Assembly: GCF_051962475.1 (NCBI RefSeq)
Contig: NZ_JBQCCF010000056.1
Span: 35,703 to 99,702 of the forward strand
Source of the DNA: Dyella_A sp051962475
Lineage (GTDB): Bacteria; Pseudomonadota; Gammaproteobacteria; Xanthomonadales; Rhodanobacteraceae
DNA length: 64,000 nucleotides
Direction of reading: 5' to 3'
Shown: piece after piece, positions 8,182 through 16,256 of the stretch
Layout of the letters: the number at the start of each line of letters is the position of its first letter
How positions within the stretch are numbered: the first letter of the stretch is position 1
Made by a program: the position numbers and the translations under genes
Notes under the pieces: generated by a model
Databases searched by the model: none
The model's input: only the letters and a program-made list of their open reading frames with translations
Told to the model about the DNA's origin: nothing

Positions 8182-9195
8182 ATGACCAGCATGCGCGCCA
8201 TCGAAATCCGCCAGCCCGGGGGCCCCGAATCGCTCGTCGAATGCGAGCGGTCGCGACCGGTGCCCGGCCCGGGCGAGGTGCTGATCAAGGTGGCGGCATC
8301 CGGCGTGAACCGGCCGGACGTGTTCCAGCGCCAGGGGAAGTACCCGCCGCCGCCCGGCGCCTCCGACCTGCCCGGGCTGGAAGTGGCCGGCACGCTGGTG
8401 GACGGCGACCTCACCGGCACCAACCCGTTCGGTCTCGAGCCCGGTGACGCGGTGTGCGCCCTGCTCGCTGGCGGCGGTTACGCCCAATACGCGGTGGCGC
8501 CGCTGGGCCAGTGCCTGCCGGCGCCGAAGGGGCTGAGCCTGGTCGAAGCCGCTTCGCTACCGGAAAACTACTTCACCGTGTGGAGCAACGTATTCGACCG
8601 CGGCCAGCTCGGCCACGGCGAAGGCGGTGCGGACGAGACGTTGCTGGTGCAGGGCGGCTCCAGCGGCATCGGTGTGACCGCGATCCAGATCGCCCACGCG
8701 CTCGGCCACCGGGTATTCGCCACCGCCGGCAACGACGACAAGTGCCGCGCTTGCGAAGCACTGGGCGCCACCGCGATCAACTACCGCACGCAGGATTTCG
8801 TCGCCGAAGTGAAGCGGCTTACCGACGACCGCGGTGTGGACGTGGTGCTCGACATGGTGGCCGGCGACTACGTGCCGCGCGAGCTGGAGGCGATGGCCGA
8901 GGGCGGCCGGCTGGTGATCATCGCCACACTGGGCGGCGCCGACATACGGCTCAACGCCGCGGCGCTGATGAGGCGACGCCAGACGGTCACCGGTTCCACC
9001 CTGCGCAACCGGCCGGTGGCCTTCAAGGCGGCGATCGCCCGGCGGCTGCACGAGGTGGTGTGGCCGCTGATCGAGCGCGCGGCGGTCTGGCCGGTGATCC
9101 ATCAGGTCTTCCAGGCCGAGGAGGCAGCCCAGGCGCATGCGCTGATGGAGAGCTCACAGCACATCGGCAAGATCGTGCTGACGTGGGAAGGTTGA
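8182..9195 (+). CDS. NAD(P)H:quinone oxidoreductase, zinc-free MDR family (PIG3-like)
   Basis: The 337-residue protein is a zinc-independent medium-chain dehydrogenase. It has a GroES-like N-terminal domain (GEVLIKVAASGVNRPD), then a Rossmann domain with QGGSSGIG at residues 157-164, and C-terminal motifs (GGRLVIIATLGGA, SSQHIGKIVL) typical of the TP53I3/PIG3-type NAD(P)H quinone oxidoreductases. The cysteines that bind structural zinc in alcohol dehydrogenases are absent. The ATG at 8182 has AGGAAG six bases upstream; the much longer open frame before it is non-coding shadow. Probable role is cytoplasmic one- or two-electron quinone reduction in oxidative stress. Confidence 0.85.
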   Translation: MTSMRAIEIRQPGGPESLVECERSRPVPGPGEVLIKVAASGVNRPDVFQRQGKYPPPPGASDLPGLEVAGTLVDGDLTGTNPFGLEPGDAVCALLAGGGYAQYAVAPLGQCLPAPKGLSLVEAASLPENYFTVWSNVFDRGQLGHGEGGADETLLVQGGSSGIGVTAIQIAHALGHRVFATAGNDDKCRACEALGATAINYRTQDFVAEVKRLTDDRGVDVVLDMVAGDYVPRELEAMAEGGRLVIIATLGGADIRLNAAALMRRRQTVTGSTLRNRPVAFKAAIARRLHEVVWPLIERAAVWPVIHQVFQAEEAAQAHALMESSQHIGKIVLTWEG

Positions 9196-9318
9196 TCGTT
9201 TCCAAAATGTCGCCAATACGGCAACAGTCAGTTCCATTGACGCATCTAGGCGCATTTGGGAAACAAGCCTATCGTTCACCCCATGGCGCCAGCCGGCGCC
9301 TCCATCTGGGAGAACGTG

Positions 9319-10020
9319 ATGATTGAACGCAGACCCTTCAGCAGCCTCGGCGGTGCCGACCACGGCTGGCTCAACGCCAAGCACCATTTCTCGTTCGCCA
9401 GCTACCACGATCCCAAGCGCATGGGCTGGGGCGCACTGCGCGTGTGGAATGACGACACCATTGCCCCAGGCACCGGCTTTCCGCCGCACTCGCACGGTGA
9501 CATGGAGATCATCACCTACGTGCGCGAGGGCGCCATCACCCACCGCGACAACCTGGGCAACGTGGGCCGCACCGAGGCGGGCGACGTGCAGGTGATGAGT
9601 GCGGGCAGCGGCATCACCCACAGCGAGTACAACCTGGAGCCGGGCACCACGCGGATCTTCCAGATCTGGATCATCCCGACCGAAACCGGCAAGCCGCCGT
9701 CGTGGGGTGCCAAGCCGTTCCCGCGCGGCGAGCGCTCGGGCAGGTTCGTGGCGCTGGCGAGCGGCTTTGCCGACGACGCCGACGCCCTGCCCCTGCGCAC
9801 CGACGCCCGCGTGCTGGGTGCCACGCTGAAGGCCGGCGAGAGCACAACCTACGTGCTGGCCGATGGCCGCCAGGCCTACCTGGTGCCGTCGACCGGCTCG
9901 GTCGAGATCAACGGCGTGAAGCTGGACGCCCGCGACGGTGCGGCGATCCGCAACGAACCGGCGCTGCGCGTGACGGCGCTGGAAGACGCCGAACTGGTGC
10001 TGGTGGACGCGGCGGCCTGA
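9319..10020 (+). CDS. Pirin family protein (YhhW-like)
   Basis: The 233-residue bicupin has the conserved pirin metal site: His57 and His59 in PPHSHGDME, then His101 and Glu103 in ITHSEYN. Bacterial pirins of this size bind iron or another divalent metal, and some show quercetin dioxygenase activity; the in vivo substrate here is unknown. The ATG at 9319 follows GGGAGA, whereas the frame from 9256 adds an unlikely leader. A bidirectional terminator separates it from the convergent GFA gene. Confidence 0.85.
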   Translation: MIERRPFSSLGGADHGWLNAKHHFSFASYHDPKRMGWGALRVWNDDTIAPGTGFPPHSHGDMEIITYVREGAITHRDNLGNVGRTEAGDVQVMSAGSGITHSEYNLEPGTTRIFQIWIIPTETGKPPSWGAKPFPRGERSGRFVALASGFADDADALPLRTDARVLGATLKAGESTTYVLADGRQAYLVPSTGSVEINGVKLDARDGAAIRNEPALRVTALEDAELVLVDAAA

Positions 10021-10046
10021 GGCACGCGCGCACGGAAGCGGTGACA

Positions 10047-10074
10047 AAAACGGCGGCCGCAGGGCCGCCGTTTT
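10047..10074. terminator. Bidirectional intrinsic terminator between pirin and GFA genes
   Basis: A perfect 12-bp stem (AAAACGGCGGCC with GGCCGCCGTTTT) closes a GCAG loop, with T runs on both strands. It lies between two convergent genes. Confidence 0.85.
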
Positions 10075-10083
10075 GCGTGTGGG

Positions 10084-10488
10084 TCAGAGGTGCCGGGTTT
10101 CGGCCGGTGCGTGATGCCAATTGTCATGACGCCCGTCGGCGTAACGGACCGGCGCGTTGATCAGCTCGGCCGGATCCACGTCGTCGAGCGAGGCCAACTG
10201 CACCGCCACGTAATGGCCGCCGATCTCCTCCACATAGCCACGCGCAAAGCTGTGCACCCCGCAGGTACGGCAGAACAGGTGGTGCATGGCCTTGCGACCG
10301 AACTGGTAATCCGCTTGCGCGTCCTCCCCGGCCAGCAGGCGAAACGCGTCGGGGCGAATGATGGCATTCCAGTTGCGGGTCTTGGTGCAGATCGAGCAAT
10401 TGCACTTGTTGGTGCCGGCCGCCAGGTCGATGTCCGCGTCGAAGCGCACCGCGCCGCAATGACAGCTGCCGGTATATGTCCTTTGCAT
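10084..10488 (-). CDS. GFA (CENP-V/Gfa-like) zinc-binding protein
   Basis: The 134-residue protein shows the Gfa zinc-binding pattern: Cys9 and Cys11 in GSCHCGAVRF, Cys29, Cys31 and Cys34 in KCNCSICTK, and Cys73 and Cys76 in LFCRTCGVHSF. Family members relate to glutathione-dependent formaldehyde-activating enzyme, though most are of unknown activity. The ATG at 10488 follows GGAGAGA; the longer frame to 10581 is not needed. No formaldehyde oxidation genes are near, so a detoxification role is only a possibility. Confidence 0.85.
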   Translation of the reverse strand: MQRTYTGSCHCGAVRFDADIDLAAGTNKCNCSICTKTRNWNAIIRPDAFRLLAGEDAQADYQFGRKAMHHLFCRTCGVHSFARGYVEEIGGHYVAVQLASLDDVDPAELINAPVRYADGRHDNWHHAPAETRHL

Positions 10489-10646
10489 GCCTCTCTCTCC
10501 ATGCGCTGGGAATGGCGGGATTATCGCTTGCCCGTCATCGGGGCAGGCCATTGACCGCTTCGTCTCCCGCGCATCCGACAAAGGTTCAACTGCCCGTCAC
10601 GCCCCGGCTTGCTACCCTCAAGCGCTGAATCTCAGCGGAGGTGCGC

Positions 10647-11591
10647 ATGGGCAACGAACACGGCATCCACACCATCGACACCAGCTTCGTACGGCAGCAG
10701 TTCGACGCCGCCTACCTCGTGGTGGACGGCGATCGCGCGGCTTTTATCGACTGCGGCACGAACTACGCCGTGCCACGGATGATGGCCGCGCTTGACGCGG
10801 CCGGGCTCACCCCGCAACACGTGGACTGGCTGATCCTGACCCACGTGCACCTGGATCACGCCGGTGGCGCCGGCGAGCTGATCGCGCAACTGCCGAACGC
10901 GAAACTGGTGGTACACCCGCGCGGCGCACGTCACATGATCGATCCCTCGCAGCTGTGGGCCGGCGCCAGCGCGGTGTATGGCGAAGCGGTGATGGACGAG
11001 ACCTATGGACGGCTGCGGCCGGTGCCTGCCGAACGCGTGGTGGAAGCGCCCGATGGTCACATCGTGCACCTTGGCAACCGACCACTCCTGTGCATCGAGA
11101 CGCCTGGTCACGCGAAGCACCACATCGCCATCTACGACGAAAAAGCCAACGTGTGCTTCACCGGCGATACGTTCGGGCTCTCCTATCGCGAGCTGGATAC
11201 CGACAAGGGCGCGTTCATCATCCCCACCACCTCACCGGTGCAGTTCGACCCGGAGGCGCTGCACGACTCGATCGATCGGCTGCTCGCGATGAAGCCCGAA
11301 GCGATGTACCTCACCCACTACGGTCGGGTGGAACAGGTGGAGCGCCTCGCTGCGGAACTGCATCTGCAGATCGATGCGATGCTGGAGCTCGCGCGTGCCG
11401 CGGACGGCAAGCCGGACCGGCACGAGGTTCTCAAGGCATCGCTGGCCGACCTTTATGCCAGCCGCGCCGAGGCGCACGGTTGTTTGCAAGGACGCGATGC
11501 CATGGAGGCCCTGGTGCTCGGTATGGACATCACGCTCAACGCGCAAGGTCTGGAGGTGTGGCTGGACAACGAACGGCGGCGTAGCGCCTGA
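10647..11591 (+). CDS. MBL-fold metallo-hydrolase
   Basis: The 314-residue protein has the metallo-beta-lactamase fold with the metal motif THVHLDHAGG (His66, His68, Asp70, His71), a further ligand region in ETPGHAKHHIAIYD, and FTGDTFG. It resembles glyoxalase II-like hydrolases with an added C-terminal helical region of about 100 residues. The ATG at 10647 has GGAGG at 10637-10641; a GTG at 10641 overlaps that site and is less likely. The substrate is unknown. It converges on the TetR gene with only 7 bases between. Confidence 0.8.
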   Translation: MGNEHGIHTIDTSFVRQQFDAAYLVVDGDRAAFIDCGTNYAVPRMMAALDAAGLTPQHVDWLILTHVHLDHAGGAGELIAQLPNAKLVVHPRGARHMIDPSQLWAGASAVYGEAVMDETYGRLRPVPAERVVEAPDGHIVHLGNRPLLCIETPGHAKHHIAIYDEKANVCFTGDTFGLSYRELDTDKGAFIIPTTSPVQFDPEALHDSIDRLLAMKPEAMYLTHYGRVEQVERLAAELHLQIDAMLELARAADGKPDRHEVLKASLADLYASRAEAHGCLQGRDAMEALVLGMDITLNAQGLEVWLDNERRRSA

Positions 11592-11598
11592 CGCGGAC

Positions 11599-12207
11599 TC
11601 AGCCGCAGGATGCGTCGATCAGCCGCTCGGCCACCGCCACCAGCGACCGTGCCGGTCCATCGCATCCGAACAATTGCCCCGACGCGTAGGTGCCCTCGAG
11701 CAGCAACTGCAGTCCATCTGCCAAAGTCTCCGGCGAAGCCGCGCCCATCGCCTCGGCCATGGCGGTCAGCCGCTTGCGCAGCTTGCGCTTGTGCGCCTGC
11801 GACACCTTGCATGCTGGATGGTCGGCGCCGGGGTACTCCACCACCGTGTTGGTGAGCCCGCACCCGCGATAGCCCGGCTTGGCCGCACGTTCGGCCAGTC
11901 CGCGAAAGTAATCGAGCACCTGCGCCTTTGGGTCGCCCGGATGTGCGGCAACCGACTGCTCGAACCGCACCCAGAATTCCGCGTCGTAGTCGCGCAGATA
12001 GGTTGCCGCCAGGTCGTCCTTGGACGCGTAGCTGCGATACAGGCTGGGCTTGGTCACACCGGCGTCCTGCACGATCTGCTCCACGCCGATCGCGCGGATG
12101 CCTTCGCGGTAGAACAGTTCGCGTGCGGTGCTGCGGATGCGCTCGGCAGCGCGTGGCTTGTCCGCTGGTTCGTCATGCACCGGATCGGAGCTGCGTTTCG
12201 TGGCCAT
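11599..12207 (-). CDS. TetR-family repressor, probably of the divergent MFS gene
   Basis: The 202-residue protein has an N-terminal TetR helix-turn-helix (RIRSTARELFYREGIRAIG, then VTKPSLYRSYASKDDL) and a larger ligand-binding domain containing several His and Cys residues (GYRGCGLTNTVVEYPG). The gene is divergent from the MFS transporter gene. The 70-bp spacer holds two near-identical palindromes, the expected arrangement for autoregulation plus control of the transporter. The inducing ligand is unknown. Confidence 0.88.
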   Translation of the reverse strand: MATKRSSDPVHDEPADKPRAAERIRSTARELFYREGIRAIGVEQIVQDAGVTKPSLYRSYASKDDLAATYLRDYDAEFWVRFEQSVAAHPGDPKAQVLDYFRGLAERAAKPGYRGCGLTNTVVEYPGADHPACKVSQAHKRKLRKRLTAMAEAMGAASPETLADGLQLLLEGTYASGQLFGCDGPARSLVAVAERLIDASCG

Positions 12208-12229
12208 GAGTGTTTCCGATTGACGATGT

Positions 12230-12275
12230 TACCGACCGGTACGTATGATCCGCGAACCACCTGTACCGATCGGTA
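12230..12275. promoter_or_regulatory. Twin palindromic operator for the TetR regulator
   Basis: TACCGACCGGTA at 12230-12241 and the perfect palindrome TACCGATCGGTA at 12264-12275 lie 22 bases apart in the spacer between tetR and the MFS gene. The first copy has a single mismatch to perfect symmetry. Extended by three bases, the two sites match as inverted copies. The right copy ends two bases before the MFS ATG. This is the usual architecture of a TetR-controlled divergent promoter; binding by this particular TetR is inferred from position. Confidence 0.75.
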
Positions 12276-12277
12276 AC

Positions 12278-13549
12278 ATGACTATATCCCGCACCCGGCC
12301 ATTCGGCCAGAAATACGTATTCGTCGTCGCCGGCGTGATCTTTCTGGCGTTACTGGTCGCTGCCGGGGTGCGCTCCACGCCCGGCGTGCTGATCGTCCCA
12401 CTGAACGAAGCCTTCGGCTGGAGTCGCGCAAGTATCTCGCTGGCCGCTGCGGTCGGCATTTTCTTCTACGGCATGATGGGGCCGTTCGCCGCAGCGCTGA
12501 TGCAGGCGATCGGCATTCGTCGCACGTTGATCGGTGCGCTGGCATTGATGGCCGAGTCGATCGCTTCCAGCGGATGGATGACGCAGTCCTGGCAACTGCT
12601 GCTGAGCTGGGGCGTGTTCTCCGGCGTCGGCTCCGGCTGCGTGGCAATGGTGCTCGGCGCCACGGTGGTGAACCGCTGGTTCGTCCGGAGTCGTGGCCTG
12701 ATGATGGGCCTGCTTACCGCCAGTACGGCGACCGGTACGTTGATCTTCCTGCCAATGCTTGCTGCGCTCGCCACGCACCACGGCTGGCGTCCGGTGGTGT
12801 GGACGGTGGCGGTAGCCTGCGCGGCGCTGGTTCCGCTGGTGGCCTGGCTGCTGCCGGAGCGTCCAGCGGACATCGGCTTGCTGCCTTACGGGGCCACGGC
12901 GGCAGCGGTCGCGCCGCCGCGACGGCCGCTGTTGGCGATCGCTTTCGGCGCGCTGATCCGGGCTTCGCGCACTCGCACGTTCTGGTTCCTGTTCGGCACC
13001 TTCTTCATCTGCGGATTCACCACCAACGGACTGATCGGCACGCACTTCATCGCCTTCTGCGGCGACCATGGCATCCCGGAGGTACGTGCGGCGGGTGTTA
13101 TGGCGATGATGGGGGCGTTCGACTTGGTCGGCACCACGCTGTCGGGCTGGCTGACCGACCGCTTCGATTCGCGCAAGCTGCTTTTCATGTACTACGGCCT
13201 GCGCGGGCTGTCGCTGATCTGGCTGCCCTACTCCGATTTCTCATTCGCCGCCCTGGGCGTGTTCGGCGTGTTCTACGGCCTGGACTGGATCGCCACGGTG
13301 CCGCCGACCATCCGCCTGGCCACCGAAGCCTTCGGCGAGCACGATGCACCGGTGGTGTTCGGCTGGGTCGCAGCGGGCCACCAGATTGGCGCTGCCACGG
13401 CAGCGTTCCTCGCCGGCTGGTTGCGCACGGTGGATGGCAACTACGTGGCGCCGTTCGTCATCGCCGGGGTCGGCGGTGTGCTCGCTGCGGTAGCCGCCAT
13501 GATGATCCGTCGCGCGGCTCCGGCCGAAGCGCCGGCCCTGGCCGGATGA
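12278..13549 (+). CDS. MFS transporter
   Basis: The 423-residue protein has 12 hydrophobic segments and an MFS-type loop (GWLTDRFDSRKLLF, matching the GxLaDrxGRR-type motif between helices in the second half). It resembles monocarboxylate/oxalate-formate antiporter-like MFS proteins. The start is uncertain: ATG 12278 begins a normal N-terminus but has no clear ribosome-binding site, because the operator palindrome occupies those bases. ATG 12245 would place the operator inside the coding region. Control by the divergent TetR is likely; the substrate is unknown. Confidence 0.85.
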   Translation: MTISRTRPFGQKYVFVVAGVIFLALLVAAGVRSTPGVLIVPLNEAFGWSRASISLAAAVGIFFYGMMGPFAAALMQAIGIRRTLIGALALMAESIASSGWMTQSWQLLLSWGVFSGVGSGCVAMVLGATVVNRWFVRSRGLMMGLLTASTATGTLIFLPMLAALATHHGWRPVVWTVAVACAALVPLVAWLLPERPADIGLLPYGATAAAVAPPRRPLLAIAFGALIRASRTRTFWFLFGTFFICGFTTNGLIGTHFIAFCGDHGIPEVRAAGVMAMMGAFDLVGTTLSGWLTDRFDSRKLLFMYYGLRGLSLIWLPYSDFSFAALGVFGVFYGLDWIATVPPTIRLATEAFGEHDAPVVFGWVAAGHQIGAATAAFLAGWLRTVDGNYVAPFVIAGVGGVLAAVAAMMIRRAAPAEAPALAG

Positions 13550-13555
13550 TCGCGC

Positions 13556-13906
13556 TCAACTGAGCCGCGCACCGTTGGGTACCGGGCGTTCGACCGTGGT
13601 GATCACCACACCCTGGTCGGTGTGGAAGCCGGTTAGAAGGAACTGCGAGCGGAACGGTCCGATCTGCTTCTCGGGGAAGTTGATCACCCCGACGATCTGC
13701 CGGCCGACCAGGTCTTCGGCGCGGTAAAGGGCGGCGATCTGCGCGCTGGTCTTGCGCTCGCCGTAGGGGCCGAAGTCCACCCACACTTTCCACGCCGGTC
13801 GGCGGGCTTCCGGAAACGGTTCGACGCGAACAACGGTACCGGCGACGATGAGGACCTTTTCGAAGTCGCTCCAGGCGATCTCGGTGCTGGGTGTGCTGTC
13901 GGACAT
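13556..13906 (-). CDS. csaA: CsaA-type tRNA-binding protein
   Basis: The 116-residue protein is a single OB-fold tRNA-binding domain of the CsaA/EMAP-II type, the same fold found at the C-terminus of methionyl- and at the N-terminus of phenylalanyl-tRNA synthetase beta. Telling segments are VLIVAGTVVRVEPFPEARRP, KVWVDFG and GVINFPEKQIGPF. Length agrees with stand-alone CsaA (about 110). It is proposed to bind tRNA or act as a chaperone; the physiological role is unclear. The ATG at 13906 is preferred over an upstream GTG. It converges on the MFS gene. Confidence 0.85.
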   Translation of the reverse strand: MSDSTPSTEIAWSDFEKVLIVAGTVVRVEPFPEARRPAWKVWVDFGPYGERKTSAQIAALYRAEDLVGRQIVGVINFPEKQIGPFRSQFLLTGFHTDQGVVITTVERPVPNGARLS

Positions 13907-13973
13907 GCTCGGGCTGACGCGGCCAAAGAAGCGCACGTTAACCGGAATACGCGACGTCGCCCAGCGCCGGTGG

Positions 13974-15263
13974 TCACCCTTCCAGGCGTGTCTTCAGCCA
14001 GTCGTTGAACTCGTGCCACCAGTAGGTGGCCTGGGCCGCGACGAAGCCGCCGGGGCGATGCGTGCTGGGCAAGCCGTAGTCGGCGAACTGCTTCCAGCCT
14101 TCGTCGCCTTCGGCGATCGCCGCGGCAACCAGCTCGCCGGCGGCACAGGTCGGCGCGACGCCATGACCGCCGAAGGCCTGCGCCCACCAGAGGCCGTTGC
14201 CATCGCTGCCGATCTGCGGCATCTGGTGGCGCGCATAGCTCATCAGGCCAGACCAGGCGTAATCGATGCGCACGCCCTCGAGCTGGGGGAATACCCGCAA
14301 GAGGTCACTCGTCAGCAGGCGCTGCACCGCCTGCGGCGAACGGTTCAACACCGAAATGCGTCCACCCCACAACAGCCGGCGGTCGGGCAGCGGGCGGTAG
14401 TAGTCGAAGGCGAAGCGGCTGTCGTAGATCGCGGCACGGGTGTGCAGGCAATCGTCCAGCCGGTCACCCAGGGGCTCGGTAACCATCACGTAGGTGGCGA
14501 TCGGCAAAATGGCGCGATCGATGGTCTTGTGCAGGCCCGACAGGTAGCCCCCACACGAGAGCACGACCTGGTCGGCCAGCACTTCGCCCTGCGCGGTGGC
14601 GATACGCCAGCGCAAACCGTCCCGGACCAGCCGCCGTACGCCGCTTTCCTCGTGGATCGTCACGCCCTGCGCCGCAGCCGCCTGCGCCAGGCCGATGGCG
14701 TAGTTGAGCGGGTGCAGGTGCAGCGCATCGCGCTCGTACAGCCCGTCGAAATAGCGCTCGCTACGCACGCGCTCGCGCAGTTCCTGTTGCGCCAGCCACT
14801 CCCACTCCACGCCGTATTGCGCAGCGAGCAATTGCTGGCGCTGCCGCAGAACCCCGGGATCGCGAAACCAATTGGCCCAGATCACGCCCTCGTCCACTGC
14901 GTCGCATGAGATGGCGTAGCGCGCCACACGGTCGCGGATGCGGTGCACGGCGGACGTGGTAAGTGCAAAAAGCGTGCGGGCGCGCTCGGGCCCGAGTTGA
15001 TCGAGCAAGGCGCGCTCGCCCAGCGAATAGCCGCCGAAAACAAAACCGCCATTGCGCCCGGAGGCACCGAAGCCGACCTGCTCGCGCTCCAGCAGCACCA
15101 CATCCTTGACGCCGCGCTCGGCCAGGCCCAGCGCCGTGTTGAGCCCGGCGTAGCCGCCACCAACGATGGCCACGCGTGCCTCGCGTCGTCCCTGCAGCGG
15201 GGCGAAGGCAGGATACGCGTGGGCGGTGGCGCGATAGTAGGAGGGTGCCGAGGACGGGTGCAT
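13974..15263 (-). CDS. FAD-dependent oxidoreductase (DAO family, PuuB/OrdL-like)
   Basis: The product of about 429 residues has an N-terminal FAD dinucleotide motif (VAIVGGGYAGLNTALGLAERG) and the FAD-contact sequence GASGRNGGFVFGG, with a C-terminal region (YAWSGLMSYARHQMPQIG, AQAFGGHGVA) typical of the gamma-glutamylputrescine oxidoreductase-like DAO group. It probably oxidises an amine or amino acid in the cytoplasm. No other putrescine pathway genes are near, so the substrate is not assigned. The start is uncertain: ATGs at 15263, 15287 and 15338 are in frame and none has a good ribosome-binding site. I prefer 15263 by comparison with family N-termini (PSSAPSYY). Confidence 0.8.
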   Translation of the reverse strand: MHPSSAPSYYRATAHAYPAFAPLQGRREARVAIVGGGYAGLNTALGLAERGVKDVVLLEREQVGFGASGRNGGFVFGGYSLGERALLDQLGPERARTLFALTTSAVHRIRDRVARYAISCDAVDEGVIWANWFRDPGVLRQRQQLLAAQYGVEWEWLAQQELRERVRSERYFDGLYERDALHLHPLNYAIGLAQAAAAQGVTIHEESGVRRLVRDGLRWRIATAQGEVLADQVVLSCGGYLSGLHKTIDRAILPIATYVMVTEPLGDRLDDCLHTRAAIYDSRFAFDYYRPLPDRRLLWGGRISVLNRSPQAVQRLLTSDLLRVFPQLEGVRIDYAWSGLMSYARHQMPQIGSDGNGLWWAQAFGGHGVAPTCAAGELVAAAIAEGDEGWKQFADYGLPSTHRPGGFVAAQATYWWHEFNDWLKTRLEG

Positions 15264-15380
15264 GGGGGACGCCGAGCCGGGGACCATGAAGCAGCGAGCA
15301 TAGCGCCGCATGTGACGACGCGCGAACGCTGAAGGCATGCATGCGAGCGGGCCGGGAGAGCACCCCGGCCCGGACGAGCC

Positions 15381-16256
15381 TCATTGCGCGGCGACGAACT
15401 CCCGCACGACGGCCGCCAGCTTCGGATCCTGCATGGCCATGTGCATGGTGGCGCGCACCAGACCGGCCTTGTTGCCACAGTCGAAGCGCGTGCCTTCGAA
15501 GCGGTACGCCAGCACCTTGCCCTGCTCCTTCAGCAGAGCCTCGATCGCGTCGGTGAGCTGGATTTCGCCACCAGCCCCGGGCGTGGTCTGCTCCAGCAGC
15601 TCAAAGATGCGGCCCGGCAACACGTAGCGGCCCACCACCGCCAGGTTCGACGGCGCGTCGGCGGGTTTGGGCTTTTCTACCATGTGCCGGATGGCGGCGC
15701 TGCGTTCGTCGACCGGCGTGGCGTCGACGATGCCGTACTTGTCGGTCTCGTCGTGCGGGACTTCTTCCACGGCGATGACGCCTGCACTCTGTGACAGCGC
15801 CAGATCGGCCATTTGACCCAGCGCGCCGCGGCGCGCGCCGTTCCAGATCAGATCGTCCGGCAGGATCACGCCGAATGGCTCGTCGCCAACGACCGGCTTG
15901 GCACAAAGTACGGCGTGGCCGAGCCCGAGTGCTTCGGGCTGCGTCACGAAAATCGCACGCACATGCTTGGGCAGCGTGCCCTGCACCATCGCCAGCAGCT
16001 CCGCCTTGCCCTTTTCCTGCAGCTTGGCTTCCAGCTCGTAGGCCTTGTCGAAGTAGTCGGCAATGGCGTGCTTGTAGCGGTTGGTGACGAAGATCAGAGT
16101 ATCCGCGCCGGCGTCCACCGCCTCGTCGACCGCGTACTGGATCAACGGACGATCGAGCACAGGCAGCATCTCCTTGGCCACCACCTTGGTGGCGGGCAGG
16201 AAACGCGTGCCGAGACCGGCAACGGGAAACACGACCTTGCGCAGCGGTTTGCTCAC
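15381..16256 (-). CDS. galU: UTP--glucose-1-phosphate uridylyltransferase
   Basis: The 291-residue enzyme makes UDP-glucose from UTP and glucose-1-phosphate, feeding LPS, exopolysaccharide and galactose metabolism. The N-terminus has the nucleotidyltransferase signature (FPVAGLGTRFLPATK, KEMLPVLDRPLIQYAV), and later VEKPKPADAPSNLAVVGRY and EIQLTDAI are GalU-typical. It starts with GTG at 16256, with GGAGAG about nine bases upstream inside the end of the preceding dehydratase gene. That gene's stop codon abuts this start with no gap, so the two are translationally coupled. Confidence 0.96.
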   Translation of the reverse strand: MSKPLRKVVFPVAGLGTRFLPATKVVAKEMLPVLDRPLIQYAVDEAVDAGADTLIFVTNRYKHAIADYFDKAYELEAKLQEKGKAELLAMVQGTLPKHVRAIFVTQPEALGLGHAVLCAKPVVGDEPFGVILPDDLIWNGARRGALGQMADLALSQSAGVIAVEEVPHDETDKYGIVDATPVDERSAAIRHMVEKPKPADAPSNLAVVGRYVLPGRIFELLEQTTPGAGGEIQLTDAIEALLKEQGKVLAYRFEGTRFDCGNKAGLVRATMHMAMQDPKLAAVVREFVAAQ

